Source: Biomphalaria glabrata
Taxonomy: Eukaryota > Mollusca > Gastropoda > Planorbidae
Assembly: GCF_947242115.1 (NCBI RefSeq)
Contig: NC_074717.1
Location: 33,892,201 to 33,956,200 of the forward strand
Length of the DNA: 64,000 nucleotides
Reading direction: 5' to 3'
A program made the translations under genes and the position numbers. The notes beneath the pieces were generated by a model. That model did no database searches. It had not been told where the DNA came from and saw nothing but the letters and a program-made list of their open reading frames with translations. Positions 50,201 to 60,850 of the stretch are shown piece by piece; positions within the stretch are counted from its first letter, which is position 1, and the number at the start of each line of letters is the position of its first letter.

Positions 50201-52921
50201 GAACAGCTAGTCATTCAAAGTCCAGACAGAAAGAAGTTTTGTTTTGAGAGAAAACAATGCTGTTTTTCATGGAACCTTATTTAAATGCAATAACTTTTGA
50301 TGTCTTTATTCTCATTCTTATGTGTGGAGCTGCCCAGGTATGCAAGTGGTGGACAACATTAAAGAAGTGGCCGACTGTTCTTTTGGTCGCCTCTAATTGA
50401 GAATATGTGTCTTCACCTAACAACAAAAATCAATGTTTTTAAATCAGTGGTTCTCCAAACTTTTATATGGCTTTGAGACCTCAGTGATTTACAGATGGCA
50501 TTTAAGGCTTCTAAAATCCTATCAAAGGTGTTTTTACTCCATAATTGGAATATGCTAGCAGGATTACCTTACAAATAACCATGTTCTACTGGAGGCTGGT
50601 GTGGACAGTATAGAAGCACTACTTGCCATTCTGCTGCTGCGCAGAATCAGACACTTATAATTTTTTGGCTAGCTGAAAGGAGGATGGGGTAATAGAGATG
50701 CCTCAAATTAACGCTTTCACTGGCATAGAAGAAAGTAACTGGCAGCTCTCATGAAGGCTGTGGGACACATATTTGAGGTCCAAAAGAAAAGCCCTTGGAT
50801 AAGACAGATGCAGAAACTAGACGCCTGGATTTGTGTAGTCATATGAAACACTGTGCTTATTCTTAATCATATGCCATTACCATATTATTATTATGTGTTT
50901 GAGGTCTGTATTTTTTTCACTTTTTAATAAAAAAAAAATCATGTTTGTGTGAATGTACATTATTTCTGACTTCCTTTAACTGACAGTTTGTGCCATATGG
51001 AATAGCTTCATTTATTTGTATACGATAGAGGTTACACATTATTTTACACTGCAACCCTTAACACACACAAAAAATGGCACCATTATGCTTTTGAAAAACC
51101 AAGATAGTCCCTGCTTATTTTGAGCACAAAGGAGTTGGTGGTGAAATCAGATTTTCAATAATGTTTATTAGTATTTGAACTCTAAATGTGACAAGAGTAC
51201 AAAAACATTAGTGGCTTTTCTCTACAGGGCTGCTTAAAATCTAGTTAAATTTATCTTGTCTCCTAAGAATTTTATTATGTCTTATTACAGCCACCTGCTT
51301 CTTGTTACATACATTAACTAATCTTCAGATGCAGTGTAAAAAAATGCTGTGGTCTTTTGCTATTTAAATGTTTCATTTATATCCCATCTGTTAATAACTG
51401 GCGTAATGCTGGGTCAAATGAGGCAGCGATTGCACGAAGGCATCTACATCCGGTTTCGTTCAGATGGCAATGTGTTCAATCTTCAACGTCTATTATCCCA
51501 TAGAAAAACAAAGGAGATTGTCATAACAGAGCTTCTCTATGCTGATGACTGCGCCCTGCTAGCTCAAAATGAACATGCTCTCCAGAACACGGTAAACGAA
51601 TTTGCATACGCTGCCACCTCTTTCGGTCTATCTATAAACCTCGGGAAAACAGAAGTCATGTTCCAGAAGTCACCCAATAAAACATGCTCAGCCCCAAGGA
51701 TCACCGTAAACAGACAGCCCCTTAACGTGGTAGACCACTTCACATATCTAGATAGTATATTGTCAAATGACGCCTCACTTTCAAAGGAAGTTGATAACCG
51801 TCTGGCCAGGGCCAGTAGCACTTTTGGATGCCTTCAGGCGAGAGTTTGGCGGAACAAATCACTCCTACAAAAATTAATGTCTACCAGGTTCTCTCAACCC
51901 TTCTATATGGTTCTGAGACATGGACACTATACAGAAAACAACTAAAGAATTATAGAGCGCTTCCACCAAAGATGCTTGCGCTCCATCATGGACATACGGT
52001 GGCACTACAAACAGCGATGTCCTTGCGAACTCAGGTATGGACAGTAAAGAGGAACTTCTTATGGTCCGGTAGTTAGGGCACCTTCCTTGACTGACATAGA
52101 AGAGAGCACCTGGCTGCATGCAGCCTCTGAATGAGACAGCTGAAGGTCACTGGCGAAGGCCGCGGGATACACATTTGAGACCAAAAGAAAATCCGCCGCT
52201 GAGGACAAACGCAGACGGCGAAAAGAAAATCTTAATCGACCACCTGCGGACTATAGTTATGCTTGCCCTGGATGTGGAAAATATGTAGGTCACAGCTGGG
52301 GCTGTGCAGCCATGGGAAATACTGCACTCCTCACTAATCTTCGGACTCGAAGACAAGCCTTATTATTATTATTATTAATAATTGCCATTGATATTCACAG
52401 GCATTTTCTCAGCAGTTGTGCAGTTTTACTAAAAATTTCTTTCACATTTTGTATAGAAGTCTGTCTAGCAGTCAGCACCTTGACTTTTTTTTTTTTTTAT
52501 ACATACATGTCAGTGTTAACAACCCTTTCTTTCTACTTTGCTATTATAAATGTGAAATTATATGAAATGAATATTCAGTTATGAAAGCAGGCACGACATG
52601 GCCTAAATTGTGCCGATGTGCCTCAAATCCAAATCCAATCAGTTATGAAACAGTATTGTATTGCAGTTATGACTTCAACATGCTGAATTTTGTGAACATT
52701 TCTTGATGGTTTTTGGGGGGAAAGAACATTTGTTTTTCGTTTCTGTTCAAATTTCTTTTTATTTTTTTTTATTTTAGAAAAAGTCCAAACACAAGAAAAA
52801 CAAAAAACATAAAAAACACAAAAAGTCCAAGTTGAAAAAAGTAAAAAAATCTGAAACAAGGTCTGGGGATGAAGCTGATACTGAGTCAGAGAGTGATGAC
52901 TCCAGTGATTCAGATATTTAA
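38685..52921 (+). CDS. GPATCH1: G-patch domain-containing protein 1, 21 coding exons
   Basis: Coding exons: 38685-38760, 40730-40861, 42121-42215, 42503-42663, 43285-43391, 43522-43580, 43751-43957, 44053-44188, 44953-45035, 45154-45325, 45425-45567, 45850-46081, 46578-46753, 46857-46987, 47077-47186, 47908-48002, 48121-48388, 48745-48900, 49542-49673, 49950-50041, 52778-52921. All junctions are GT-AG and phases are consistent, giving 968 aa (human 931). Diagnostic stretches: [20 protein letters not shown] with VGSKEGFTPSTF (family N-terminal domain, about 40-80), G-patch [20 protein letters not shown] (about 155-180), [67 protein letters not shown], and a Lys-rich then acidic Ser/Asp tail. 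The family is nuclear; G-patch proteins activate DEAH helicases, and GPATCH1 is associated with DHX35 in catalytic-stage spliceosomes. No defect seen. Start: ATG in CAAGATGGCG. Confidence 0.96.
38761..40729 (+). other. GPATCH1 intron 1: AGATCTAGAT-rich AT tract plus LINE fragment
   Basis: The 5' part (about 38850-39610) is extremely AT-rich, with many AGATCTAGAT / CTAGATCT words. From 39661 to about 40560 is a minus-strand LINE remnant, described separately. Confidence 0.75.
39661..40560 (-). mobile_element. LINE C-terminal remnant in GPATCH1 intron 1
   Basis: The minus strand gives [31 protein letters not shown] and further degenerate RT tail codons, then the same zinc-finger tail as at 52250-52320. 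It matches the family in introns 8 and 20 ([24 protein letters not shown]). Several stops are present. Confidence 0.7.
41098..41959. mobile_element. hAT-like MITE in GPATCH1 intron 2
   Basis: The ends are inverted repeats: CAGACCTGCCTACC on the left, GGTAGGCAGGTCTG on the right. The flanks share CTATAAC (7 bp; 8 bp with one mismatch), consistent with a hAT target duplication. Both subterminal regions are rich in GCGTAACG / ATGCGTA words. The interior holds a (TA)n tract (41202-41233), an AGATCTAGAT cluster (41240-41475) and no ORF, so it is non-autonomous. Confidence 0.8.
44420..44885 (-). mobile_element. LINE C-terminal fragment in GPATCH1 intron 8
   Basis: The minus strand reads [20 protein letters not shown]-like codons, then [20 protein letters not shown] and [20 protein letters not shown], a non-LTR ORF2 tail of the same family as intron 20. 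It is in antisense orientation to the gene. Confidence 0.8.
47455..47630 (+). mobile_element. tRNA-derived SINE, family A (copy 3) in GPATCH1 intron 15
   Basis: The head TCTGGTCGTGCGGTTTGGTT, B-box GGGTTCAAACCCTGCCTGCT and body CCTGCGGGAAGTTTGGACTA are followed by AGGAAGTAAATTATCTTCAG and an AAACATGTAAAACATTTTAC tail. Sense orientation. Confidence 0.85.
50590..50870 (+). mobile_element. LINE C-terminal fragment in GPATCH1 intron 20
   Basis: Degenerate frames match the tail of the 51400-52370 LINE (GGAGGCTGGTGTGGACAGTA, then TAGAAGCACTACTTGCCATT, CACATATTTGAGGTCCAAAA). Just upstream, CAGTGGTTCTCCAAACTTTT at 50445 looks like one end of a hAT-type element, whose partner I did not find. Confidence 0.6.
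51340..52375 (+). mobile_element. 5'-truncated LINE in GPATCH1 intron 20
   Basis: The plus strand encodes [37 protein letters not shown] (YADD catalytic box), [40 protein letters not shown], then in other frames [27 protein letters not shown] and a CPGCGKY finger, ending near a (TTA)n tract at about 52361-52379. The RT core is open for about 190 codons; frameshifts follow. Sense orientation within the host gene. Confidence 0.85.
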
Positions 52922-52925
52922 ATTG

Positions 52926-53213
52926 GTGAGTCTTTCTACTTAAGTGCTTATTTAAATTAGCTGCAACTTTTTCAATTTACTTAGTTTTAAAAACTATTCT
53001 AGCAACTGATTATTTTTTTTAGCTACGAGTCAATTTGGTTCATGCATTAATGTTCTTTTACAATTCAGCATTATGTAAATATATGATTCAAAAATAACAT
53101 ATTTTATTATAGTTATTTGTATGTGTGTGCATAGTCAAAATGTCAATTTTATTTAAATATTTGGTATTCTCTAACATTAGAAAATTGAAATGCTATCCTT
53201 TTTTTTTTCACAG
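52926..53213 (+). other. Candidate intron in the GPATCH1 3' UTR
   Basis: A strong donor TTG|GTGAGT lies four bases after the stop codon and a strong acceptor TTTTTTTTCACAG ends at 53213. If used, the junction is too close to the stop to trigger nonsense-mediated decay. ATTAAA follows near 53287. Confidence 0.45.
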
Positions 53214-54456
53214 AAGGAAATGTTTTTCATTTAGTTGATGATTTAATGAGAATACTGTAGTATTTTTGAAAACAATTGTTTTATATATTAAATATTTCAT
53301 TGCAAGAAAAAAAATCATCTTTGGTTGTTACTTTTTTAACTTTCAATCTACCTGAAGAAAAATAGGTTACTTAATTTTCTTATTTTGAATTTCTTAGTTA
53401 ACTAAATGAATGATTATTGACCTTGAACTGAGAATTTTATTTAAAACGAACTATTTAAACAAATATTTTGCACTACAATTTCTGATTCAGCAAAGTCCAT
53501 CAACAAGGTTTGATATTGAAATATTCTTTATCCATTAGCTTTGGGCACATTTCTAAATGTACAAATATTCAACACATTCCTAGATGTGAAGGCCTACAAA
53601 TGGGCAAATAGAATTATAAGAAAGCCATGTTCCCCTTAATGCCCCCCCCCCCTCTCAAGCTGTAAGACGACACAATTGTGATGTTTTTCTCAGCTGAATA
53701 ATTCTCTATTCCTCCCCATTGACATCGCTTGACAGTATTATGATTTGAGTTGCCCTCTTAATTTTTCATAAAGTAGCAAACAACTTTTTTTAAAACTTAA
53801 AAATGCTAAACAGAAGTCTTGCTTTCTCAAGATAGAGGATAATGTTTAAAATTATTGGCCAGATGTTATATGATTAATCTTTGTATTCCTATTGGAAAAT
53901 GAAGTAGGTTATTTCTTTGCCCCACAATTTGAAGTAATTTGATGATTAGAAAAGGTAAATATAATGAGATTATATACTAAAATACAAATTACTGCTGCAC
54001 TTAGGCATAAACAAAACTTTGTGGACATAAACTCTGAAACAACTAATTTGGTGTAAAAAACAAAACTGAAAACTGCATTGATTTTCATATTTTATTGATA
54101 CAGATTGTAAAAGCATACATTCCTTAAACACAAATGTACAACAACGGTTCAACAACCATTCCAACACTACTTTTCAACTGAAAACTACAGACAGAAAACA
54201 AAATTAAATAGCTTCAGTGGTACAAAGTTCATTTTAAGCATTCTTTATTTGGGTGTTTGAAATACAAAAAATTGCAAGGTTGTATCAATCCAGGTCATTT
54301 AATCCAATGGTTTAATTAATGTTCTAGTAACATAATTTTTATTTCTGTTTCTACATAAGTTATTGAATTTTAATTTTACCCTAACCAGTCTATAATGTGC
54401 ATACAATAAACATCTAATTTTTAAGTTAGGCTTGGTCCACTGTATTATTTGATGAT
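53214..54456. other. Shared 3' flank of two convergent genes
   Basis: This AT-rich, gene-free stretch lies between GPATCH1 (plus) and HSBP1 (minus) and must hold both 3' UTRs. TTTATT words near 54072 and 54243 would be AATAAA on the minus strand. A C homopolymer lies at 53642-53652. Confidence 0.6.
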
Positions 54457-57222
54457 TTACAAGTTGCCATCACTGACACCTGTTTGGGTCATGAGGTCAG
54501 CTATATTCTTTTCTAAGTCATCTATCCGTGTTCCCATGTCATCAAGTATTTAGGTTAAGGACAACTTGGAATGTGAAATATTTTAACAAATTGCAAAGTC
54601 ATCTGTAAACACATTGGCAAATTAAAAAGTGAAATAAAGGTTCACACATTCAAACTTTGTAACATAGCGCTCGAAGTTACAGTGGTGTATAAACCATGTT
54701 TGTAAAAATGTTTAACATGTTTCGGATGTACCTTCAGAATTAAAGATAATGTACATCCTAGTACAAAGTTCCCACAGGGTGATGGGGATGGCATGAGGCA
54801 GGGTATGAACCCGGAATCATCAAGATGACCCAAATACAATCCAGTGCACACACTACAAGACAAGGCATGGTTTATTTTTATAGCATCCTATAGTATTAAG
54901 GTCCATGGTGAGCCCATTAACTTATTGCTTTTCTTTCTGTTTTCTACAAAACAAACAAGACATTAATTAATTAAATAATTGTTGTGATATTCTTATACAA
55001 GGTCCTCTGCCTCTTTCTTTTTTTTCTAAATAGTGTGATCTTCTCTGTTATGAAATCCTAAAGTATGTAACATAGCATCATTTAAAAGGATATTCCTATT
55101 GATGATCTGGTCAGACATGTTTTGAAACTTTTCTTGCATTTGGTGCAACAATGTTTGTACCTAAAAATAAAAAAAAACAAAACAATAGAGGAAAGATATA
55201 TATCATAAGTTTTGAAAAAGAGTTTGCTAGTATATATATTTATAGGGCTTACACAATATAGTGAATATCAATGTTGTGGTTTTTATGGTCATCGCCAGAG
55301 GCGTCAATCAGGGATAAACTCCCATTTATAAAATGCTTTCAAATGCATTAATCACACATGGACTGTGATAACTAAATGAAGCATGTGACCTGTTTATATA
55401 TTAGAAAAATTGCTTCTGACAGGTGAAGCATGGGCAATTCATTTGGGAAGGGGGGGAGGGGTCTCTAATTTCAAACCTCTACTGCTTTATGGTGCTAATA
55501 TTTTGGGGAATTAACCTCGATGAAAAGTCATGTATACCAACTCCTGCAAATAAATTGGTGCCAAATACATTGCATAAAATTTCTTTGCATCACACCAGCA
55601 AAGCTGAGATGCATGGGCAACTCATAATCCTTTTATTTAGGCCAGGAATGTGCCCTTAACAGAAAATTTTTAGCGCATCCATTGACTCTTACAGAGGAGT
55701 CATGTATAATGTACAAAAAATTTGATGCTATTTTTGTACAAAGAAAAGTCTGAATTCTGTATAAAAAAAAATCAATTAAAGAAATAGTTGGATTTGTTAT
55801 CAATAAAGTATTTGCCTTCATAACCCCCTCCCCCAAGATGACTTGTATACAGTATTATATTCATGTTATGTAAGTTACAAAGTAAGATTTTATTTAGATA
55901 TTTTACATTTTAAATAGAAAAGCTTCAATGATGTTTTATACTGATTAAACATTTACTATTAAGGAAAAAAGCAAACATCTAATAAAATCTAATTAGTTTA
56001 TTTCTAAAGGAAGTTAAAAATTAATGGGAGTAAAAAAAAGATTTATGACCAATGTTTATATGATTACTTACAAAATAAATTCATGACAGTAGATAGTTTT
56101 ACTATTGAATTTTCAGAATTATGTTTAATTATTTTTTTTACAACATTGGTACTAGAGAAGACCATGATCTAATTACTCTAAAATGTTTAATTTATTAAAC
56201 CATTACACAAATATTGTAATATTGAATCAATCTCTTATAATCAAAAAGTAATTTCTATGCTGTGTAAACTTTAAAGCTAAGGTAATAGATTGAATGTGAT
56301 TGTTCAATTGAAGGAGATTTTCATTTCCACAGGACAGGATATGACTAAGACTCTCCCTCTTAGCCTACTTCTATATAAATATGTATTTAATGCATTTTCC
56401 AATCGAAAGTATTGATTTGCTGTCTAACTATTATGTGATTAATCTATTTCTCAGAAGAAACATTGATTATTGATTAGTTTAAAGGTAGTTGTTCTCAGGT
56501 AGAAAAAAAAAGCTAGGTCTAGTTCAAGTTTTAACATGTTTTTATTGTAAAAGCATTGGTCATCTACAATGTCACAATGGAATGGTATGGGCCATTGGAT
56601 CTACTCTAGACTGTCTTTACTAAGCTATATTATTAAATAAAAACAAGTGTTGCTAAAAAAAAGATTTTACTTCAGGGCTAGACTAGTCACTTGATCTAAG
56701 TCAGTAAGTGGTTAGTTGAGTATAAGTACTAGATCCTCTATATACTACTAGTTAGTACTAGACTCTATACTATAAGTGTAAAATGGTGGTGCAGCAGTAA
56801 AGTCCTAAAGTGATTTGGTATTACATAATAAATAATAACTTTAATAAAACTTAAAAGTTGACAATCTATTTCTTAAACTTCTAAGCTTTACACAGCTTCA
56901 TTATGTTTCGTATATAATCTAGTCATCTTCTTAATATTGGGCTAATATTTAATTTCATGAGACTGAGACTCACTGAACTGAAGTGGTGACTCAGTGACTC
57001 AGTCTCATTCTGTCATCATCATGTCATTGTATATTGACTGTAGTACTCAGTAGTCGAATGGGACCAGTCATTGGTGATATCTACTCATTGATCTAGATAA
57101 AAAATATTTCTTTAATTTGTATATTTTAAATGTAATCATAAACTGAACGTTAAAGAACTTACAAATGCAGTTAAATCTTGAACATTCTTTGCATCAGCCC
57201 CGTACTTGTCTATGTCTGCCAT
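54457..57222 (-). CDS. HSBP1: Heat shock factor binding protein 1, three coding exons
   Basis: Minus-strand exons 57163-57222, 55094-55160 and 54457-54545 give 71 residues (human 76). Exon 1: [20 protein letters not shown]. Exon 2: [20 protein letters not shown] then NR. Exon 3: [20 protein letters not shown] then QTGVSDGNL and stop. The whole protein is the family's heptad-repeat coiled coil, which trimerises. HSBP1 binds the trimerisation region of HSF1 and dampens the heat-shock response; it is also reported to assist WASH-complex assembly. Intron 1 (55161-57162) is GT-AG. Intron 2 (54546-55093) is AT-AC with U12-type signals. The gene lies tail to tail with GPATCH1. Start: only in-frame ATG at the family's usual position. 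Confidence 0.95.
54546..55093 (-). other. U12-type AT-AC intron of HSBP1
   Basis: On the minus strand the exon ends AATAGGA and the intron starts ATATCCTTT, the U12 5' splice-site consensus. It ends TCCTTAACCTAAATAC: a perfect U12 branch-site motif (TCCTTAAC) a few bases before the terminal AC. No GT-AG pair fits, and this junction restores the conserved [13 protein letters not shown] sequence in phase 1. Length 548 bp, including a family A SINE. Confidence 0.93.
54700..54880 (-). mobile_element. tRNA-derived SINE, family A (copy 4) within the U12 intron
   Basis: The minus strand has CCGGGTTCATACCCTGCCTC, CACCCTGTGGGAACTTTGTA, TCTTTAATTCTGAAGGTACA and CATCCGAAACATGTTAAACA, matching the other family A copies with moderate divergence. 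It is in sense orientation with HSBP1. Confidence 0.8.
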
Positions 57223-57578
57223 TTTGGAGTTGAAGTCAACAAAGCTATTGCGCATGACCGCAACCACTGTACTAGCCAGTGACAAGCAAGCAAACCAATA
57301 ACCAAGTCTATCAGTAAACTTTTGTACACCTAGACTGGATCTCTGGATCTATACACCAACAAAAAAAAAATAAAAAATTCATAGGCTATTTTACATCCAG
57401 TCTCAACTTGTTGGTCCACGTGACAAGTATTTAGATCTAGCAACTAAGCAAATAATATAAACCACTGAGGTTTTGGACAGAATTGCGGTAGTTACGCTTG
57501 GACCACTTCGACTATTTTGACCAACAACCATTTAAAATGTACAAATGGATCCTCCTTGCACTAAGGCAACCTCTTGAG

Positions 57579-58130
57579 CAGGAGCGGACCGGCGCCTTCG
57601 ATATGGAGGTCACGAGCGGACTGGCTATATGGGCCCGGTGGGCCGGTACTCAAATGGGCCGGTAAGTCCACCTAAAGGGCCTCATGGTTGCCACTATACA
57701 AAGTATTGAATTGTTAAAGCTAGGTTTTATAGTTTTTTGTTTGTAAAGGCGTTGTGTAAAAAACAACAACAAACAAACAAAAAAAAAATTAACGGACTCT
57801 TACAGTGTAAGGCTGATTTAATCTATCACATTTTTCGAAATAATTTGTATAATAGCCTACATCCGTAGACAGTGCTAATAGTAGGCTTCATCCTTGAAGG
57901 GCCTACACACTTAACGATTAAAAAGCACATAAGGCCTATATTTCTTATAAAGATAAACCTATAAGAGTGTACTGTATGCATGCGTAAAGTTATCGATACA
58001 TTTTCAAACTTAGCAAAAATTATTTTTAGGACAGGTAAACTAGAATTGGATGCCCACTTTATGATATACAAGTTATGGGCCGAATGGTATAGAAATGCCC
58101 GGGCCGATTTTGACACCCAGTCCACCCCTG
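57579..58130. mobile_element. hAT-type MITE with perfect 8-bp target duplication
   Basis: It starts CAGGAGCGGACCGGC and ends CCAGTCCACCCCTG (inverted: CAGGGGTGGACTGG). Identical CTCTTGAG copies flank it (57571-57578, 58131-58138). At 552 bp with no transposase ORF it is non-autonomous. Subterminal GGGCCCGGTGGGCCGG words are typical of some animal hAT elements. Confidence 0.9.
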
Positions 58131-58139
58131 CTCTTGAGA

Positions 58140-58290
58140 GAGAGATGGCTGTCTGGTCGCGCACTGGACTGTCGATCGGACTTATCGATGGTCGCGGGTT
58201 CAAACCCTGCCCGCTCCCCCCCCCCCTTCATCCTGCGGGAGGTTTGGACTAGGAAGTAAACTATCTTCAACTCTGTAGGAACATCCGAAA
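58140..58290 (+). mobile_element. tRNA-derived SINE, family A (copy 5)
   Basis: The head CTGTCTGGTCGCGCACTGGA, B-box CGGGTTCAAACCCTGCCCGC and body TCCTGCGGGAGGTTTGGACT run into a (TA)n tract. It begins directly after the target duplication of the hAT MITE. Confidence 0.85.
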
Positions 58291-58294
58291 CATG

Positions 58295-58295
<1 letters not shown>

Positions 58296-58370
<75 letters not shown>
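58296..58370. repeat. (TA)n microsatellite at the SINE tail
   Basis: About 75 bp of pure TA, immediately following the family A SINE; probably grew from the SINE 3' end. Confidence 0.95.
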
Positions 58371-58373
<3 letters not shown>

Positions 58374-59633
58374 TCATTTTAATAAAGTTTGTAATAGATC
58401 TAGACTATTCTAGATCAAAATCAATATATAGGCCTATGTGAGATTAGAACTATTTTTACCAATCGCTTTTGTTAATAGTTTGTAATAGTTATAATTATTT
58501 AATTGGTTAATTTGTTTATTGATTCATGTGATGTCAGCTAAAAGAAATAATTGTCCAAAATTTCAACTTGATCCGAGATTGGGTGTCAGACAAATAACGT
58601 GTAGGCCCTTGTACAAACGTTTTACCAGACAGATAGACAGACAGAGTGAATTTAATATAAGCTTTGTAAATAAAAATAAAATAAACAAATTGTTCCGAGT
58701 CTAGAGTTTGTGAAGTGTTCCGTTAAGAAAAAGTTTGGGAAACACTGATCTATTAGTTGACCGCGGTGCTTCTAATATGAGGATCTCTTATAAGCAGCAA
58801 CTCTCTTTCTGTACCATTCCCCCCACCCCTCTTTTCAAAGATGACTACGCCCTAAACCAAATAGCAAATATAGCCAGCAAATATTACAATTTATACATTA
58901 TACACTACAACTAACAGAGTTTATAATATATAAACTAGGCCCAATATTATTTTGTTTTTTAAATATTTTTATGAAATTCTCAAGTTCAGTAGTTTCCAAA
59001 CTTTTTGACCAATGAAGGATCTCCATTTACGCGTAGTAGGCCTACCGTAATACATTAGCCCTGATAGCAAAGCCTGACTTCCTGCTCCATATAAGGGCTC
59101 CAGATAAGCCAAACCAAAACCACAGTAGGCTAACTGCGTGCTCGTCAATATACGGTGGATGAACGATGGTCCGAACAGGGGCATTTAGGGCTGAGCTTGG
59201 ACGCATGGAACCCAAACTGATGAAACCCTTGTGGGGATATAGTGAGGGGATGTAGGCTACTTGATGATCCGAACGGGGCCAAAGACACGGGCCCGTTCAG
59301 GAAAAGAACGACCTGCCACACGTGGCCCTTATTAGCTACCCTAATGAATTAATATTGTGATCAATGCAAACGTTCCGTAGATGTTTTGCGGATAAATAAT
59401 GTTGATGAAAATATATCTACATTTGGTACATCTTAGTAGTAGCTAATGACAGTCTATCATCACATCATTAATAGAGCACTATCTTCTTATCGTATAGCAG
59501 ACGTCACGAGCAACAAAATTGATATTAATTATGCTATTATAGCAATGGTATATCTTTATTTACACCGAACAATCAGTAATGACTCACCATTCGCATCGGT
59601 TTCCAAATATAATAGCTAGCCCGGCAGGGCCGG
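58371..59633. other. Gene-free stretch with facing hAT-like ends
   Basis: No coding gene is supportable. AAAAAGTTTGGGAAACACTG (ends 58748) and CAGTAGTTTCCAAACTTTTT (starts 58987) are imperfect inverted repeats resembling hAT termini that point away from each other, so each may belong to a different, mostly decayed element. Confidence 0.5.
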
Positions 59634-60351
59634 CCTTATAGCTTAGGGCACTGCAAGCTATGCGGCCGCAATGGGGCCCGCACTTTCATAGGCCCCGCGC
59701 TAACTCTAGTTGTAATTATTTTATTAAACCATTTTAACTTATAACAGGGTTTCCGCGGTCTCGTGATTTTTCAGGAGCCCCTGGAAATCTCCTGAAATTG
59801 CAAATTAGGCCTATACGAAAAAAGTCATGAAAATCTTCTGAAGATATTAAAATATTCTGAAAACTCAAAACATGTTCTGAAAAATAGACAAAATTATAAT
59901 TTTGTTGTATCATTCAATATGGAAAACGTCAATCCTACTCGCGATTAAAAAAAAAAACCGGCATTCTTAGATTTCATTTTAAAAAATAATAGGGCAAATT
60001 TTAACCAAAACAGTTAGTTCCAATGCTTAATTTACTGTAGGCCTAATAGTCTTTAAAAAAAAAACAAAAGCGATATTTTGCTAGTCGATAGTACCGTAGG
60101 CCTAAATCTAAAAGGCAGATCTGAATGTTTATTGGCTTTACGTTGGAAATCTACCTTCTATTGTAGATGGCTCGTAAAGTTAATTTGATCTTGCTTTTGC
60201 ACTTAGTAAAGAATGAATAAAATGCAAAGACGAATTTATTTTCTAACAAAAAATCTTAATTTTCACTTATTATCCTAATTATCCCTACCTAGACTAGGTC
60301 CCGCGCAATCCGTTTTGCATAGGGCTCCGCAATCTGTAGGACCGGCTCTGC
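59634..60351. mobile_element. hAT-like MITE (CAGGGCCGGCC family)
   Basis: It begins CAGGGCCGGCCTTATAGCTT, and the far end read inward is CAGAGCCGGTCCTACAGATT, imperfect inverted repeats of about 20 bp. The left side is GC-rich (GCGGCCGCAATGGGGCCCGC). No clear 8-bp duplication and no ORF; an old, non-autonomous copy. Confidence 0.6.
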
Positions 60352-60734
60352 ATATATATCTAACAATTCCTGGCAACATCTAAACAAAAACTAGTCTAAA
60401 TCTTACATAAGCTAAAAGCTTCGTTTCCTGGTAAAGTGGACTTGTCAAACTGTATAGAATTTCTGATGTCTTTACGTAGGCCTACTCTCATACTGAGCCA
60501 ATTCGTCAATCTATTTTGTACGTATTATTACACTAATTCTCTTTAGAATGTCGAAAGTAGATGAGTACTAGACGGTGTGTAGGCCCACATTTAGTAGGCC
60601 CTAAATATTAAGTTATTAACCAACAGTTTATTGGTTTGCGAACTTTACAATCTATAAAAAAAAAAAAAAAAAAATTACAAGAAGCATATTTAGCGCAAGT
60701 TTTTATTAACTTCCCCTGTCAATCTGGTCAAAAT

Positions 60735-60850
60735 CTTTTACACTTCCCATTCTCGGATCAAGTTGAAAATTTGCACAATTATTCATTATCGACCACAACA
60801 CATGAATCAATAAAAAAATTTAATCAATTAGTCGTAGTTAATTAATTTTA
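60735..60850 (+). repeat. Dispersed repeat (CTCGGATCAAG family), third copy
   Basis: Shares CATTCTCGGATCAAGTTGAA, CACATGAATCAATAAAAAAA and AATCAATTAGTCGTAGTTAA with the two copies at 30480-30840. Confidence 0.6.
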
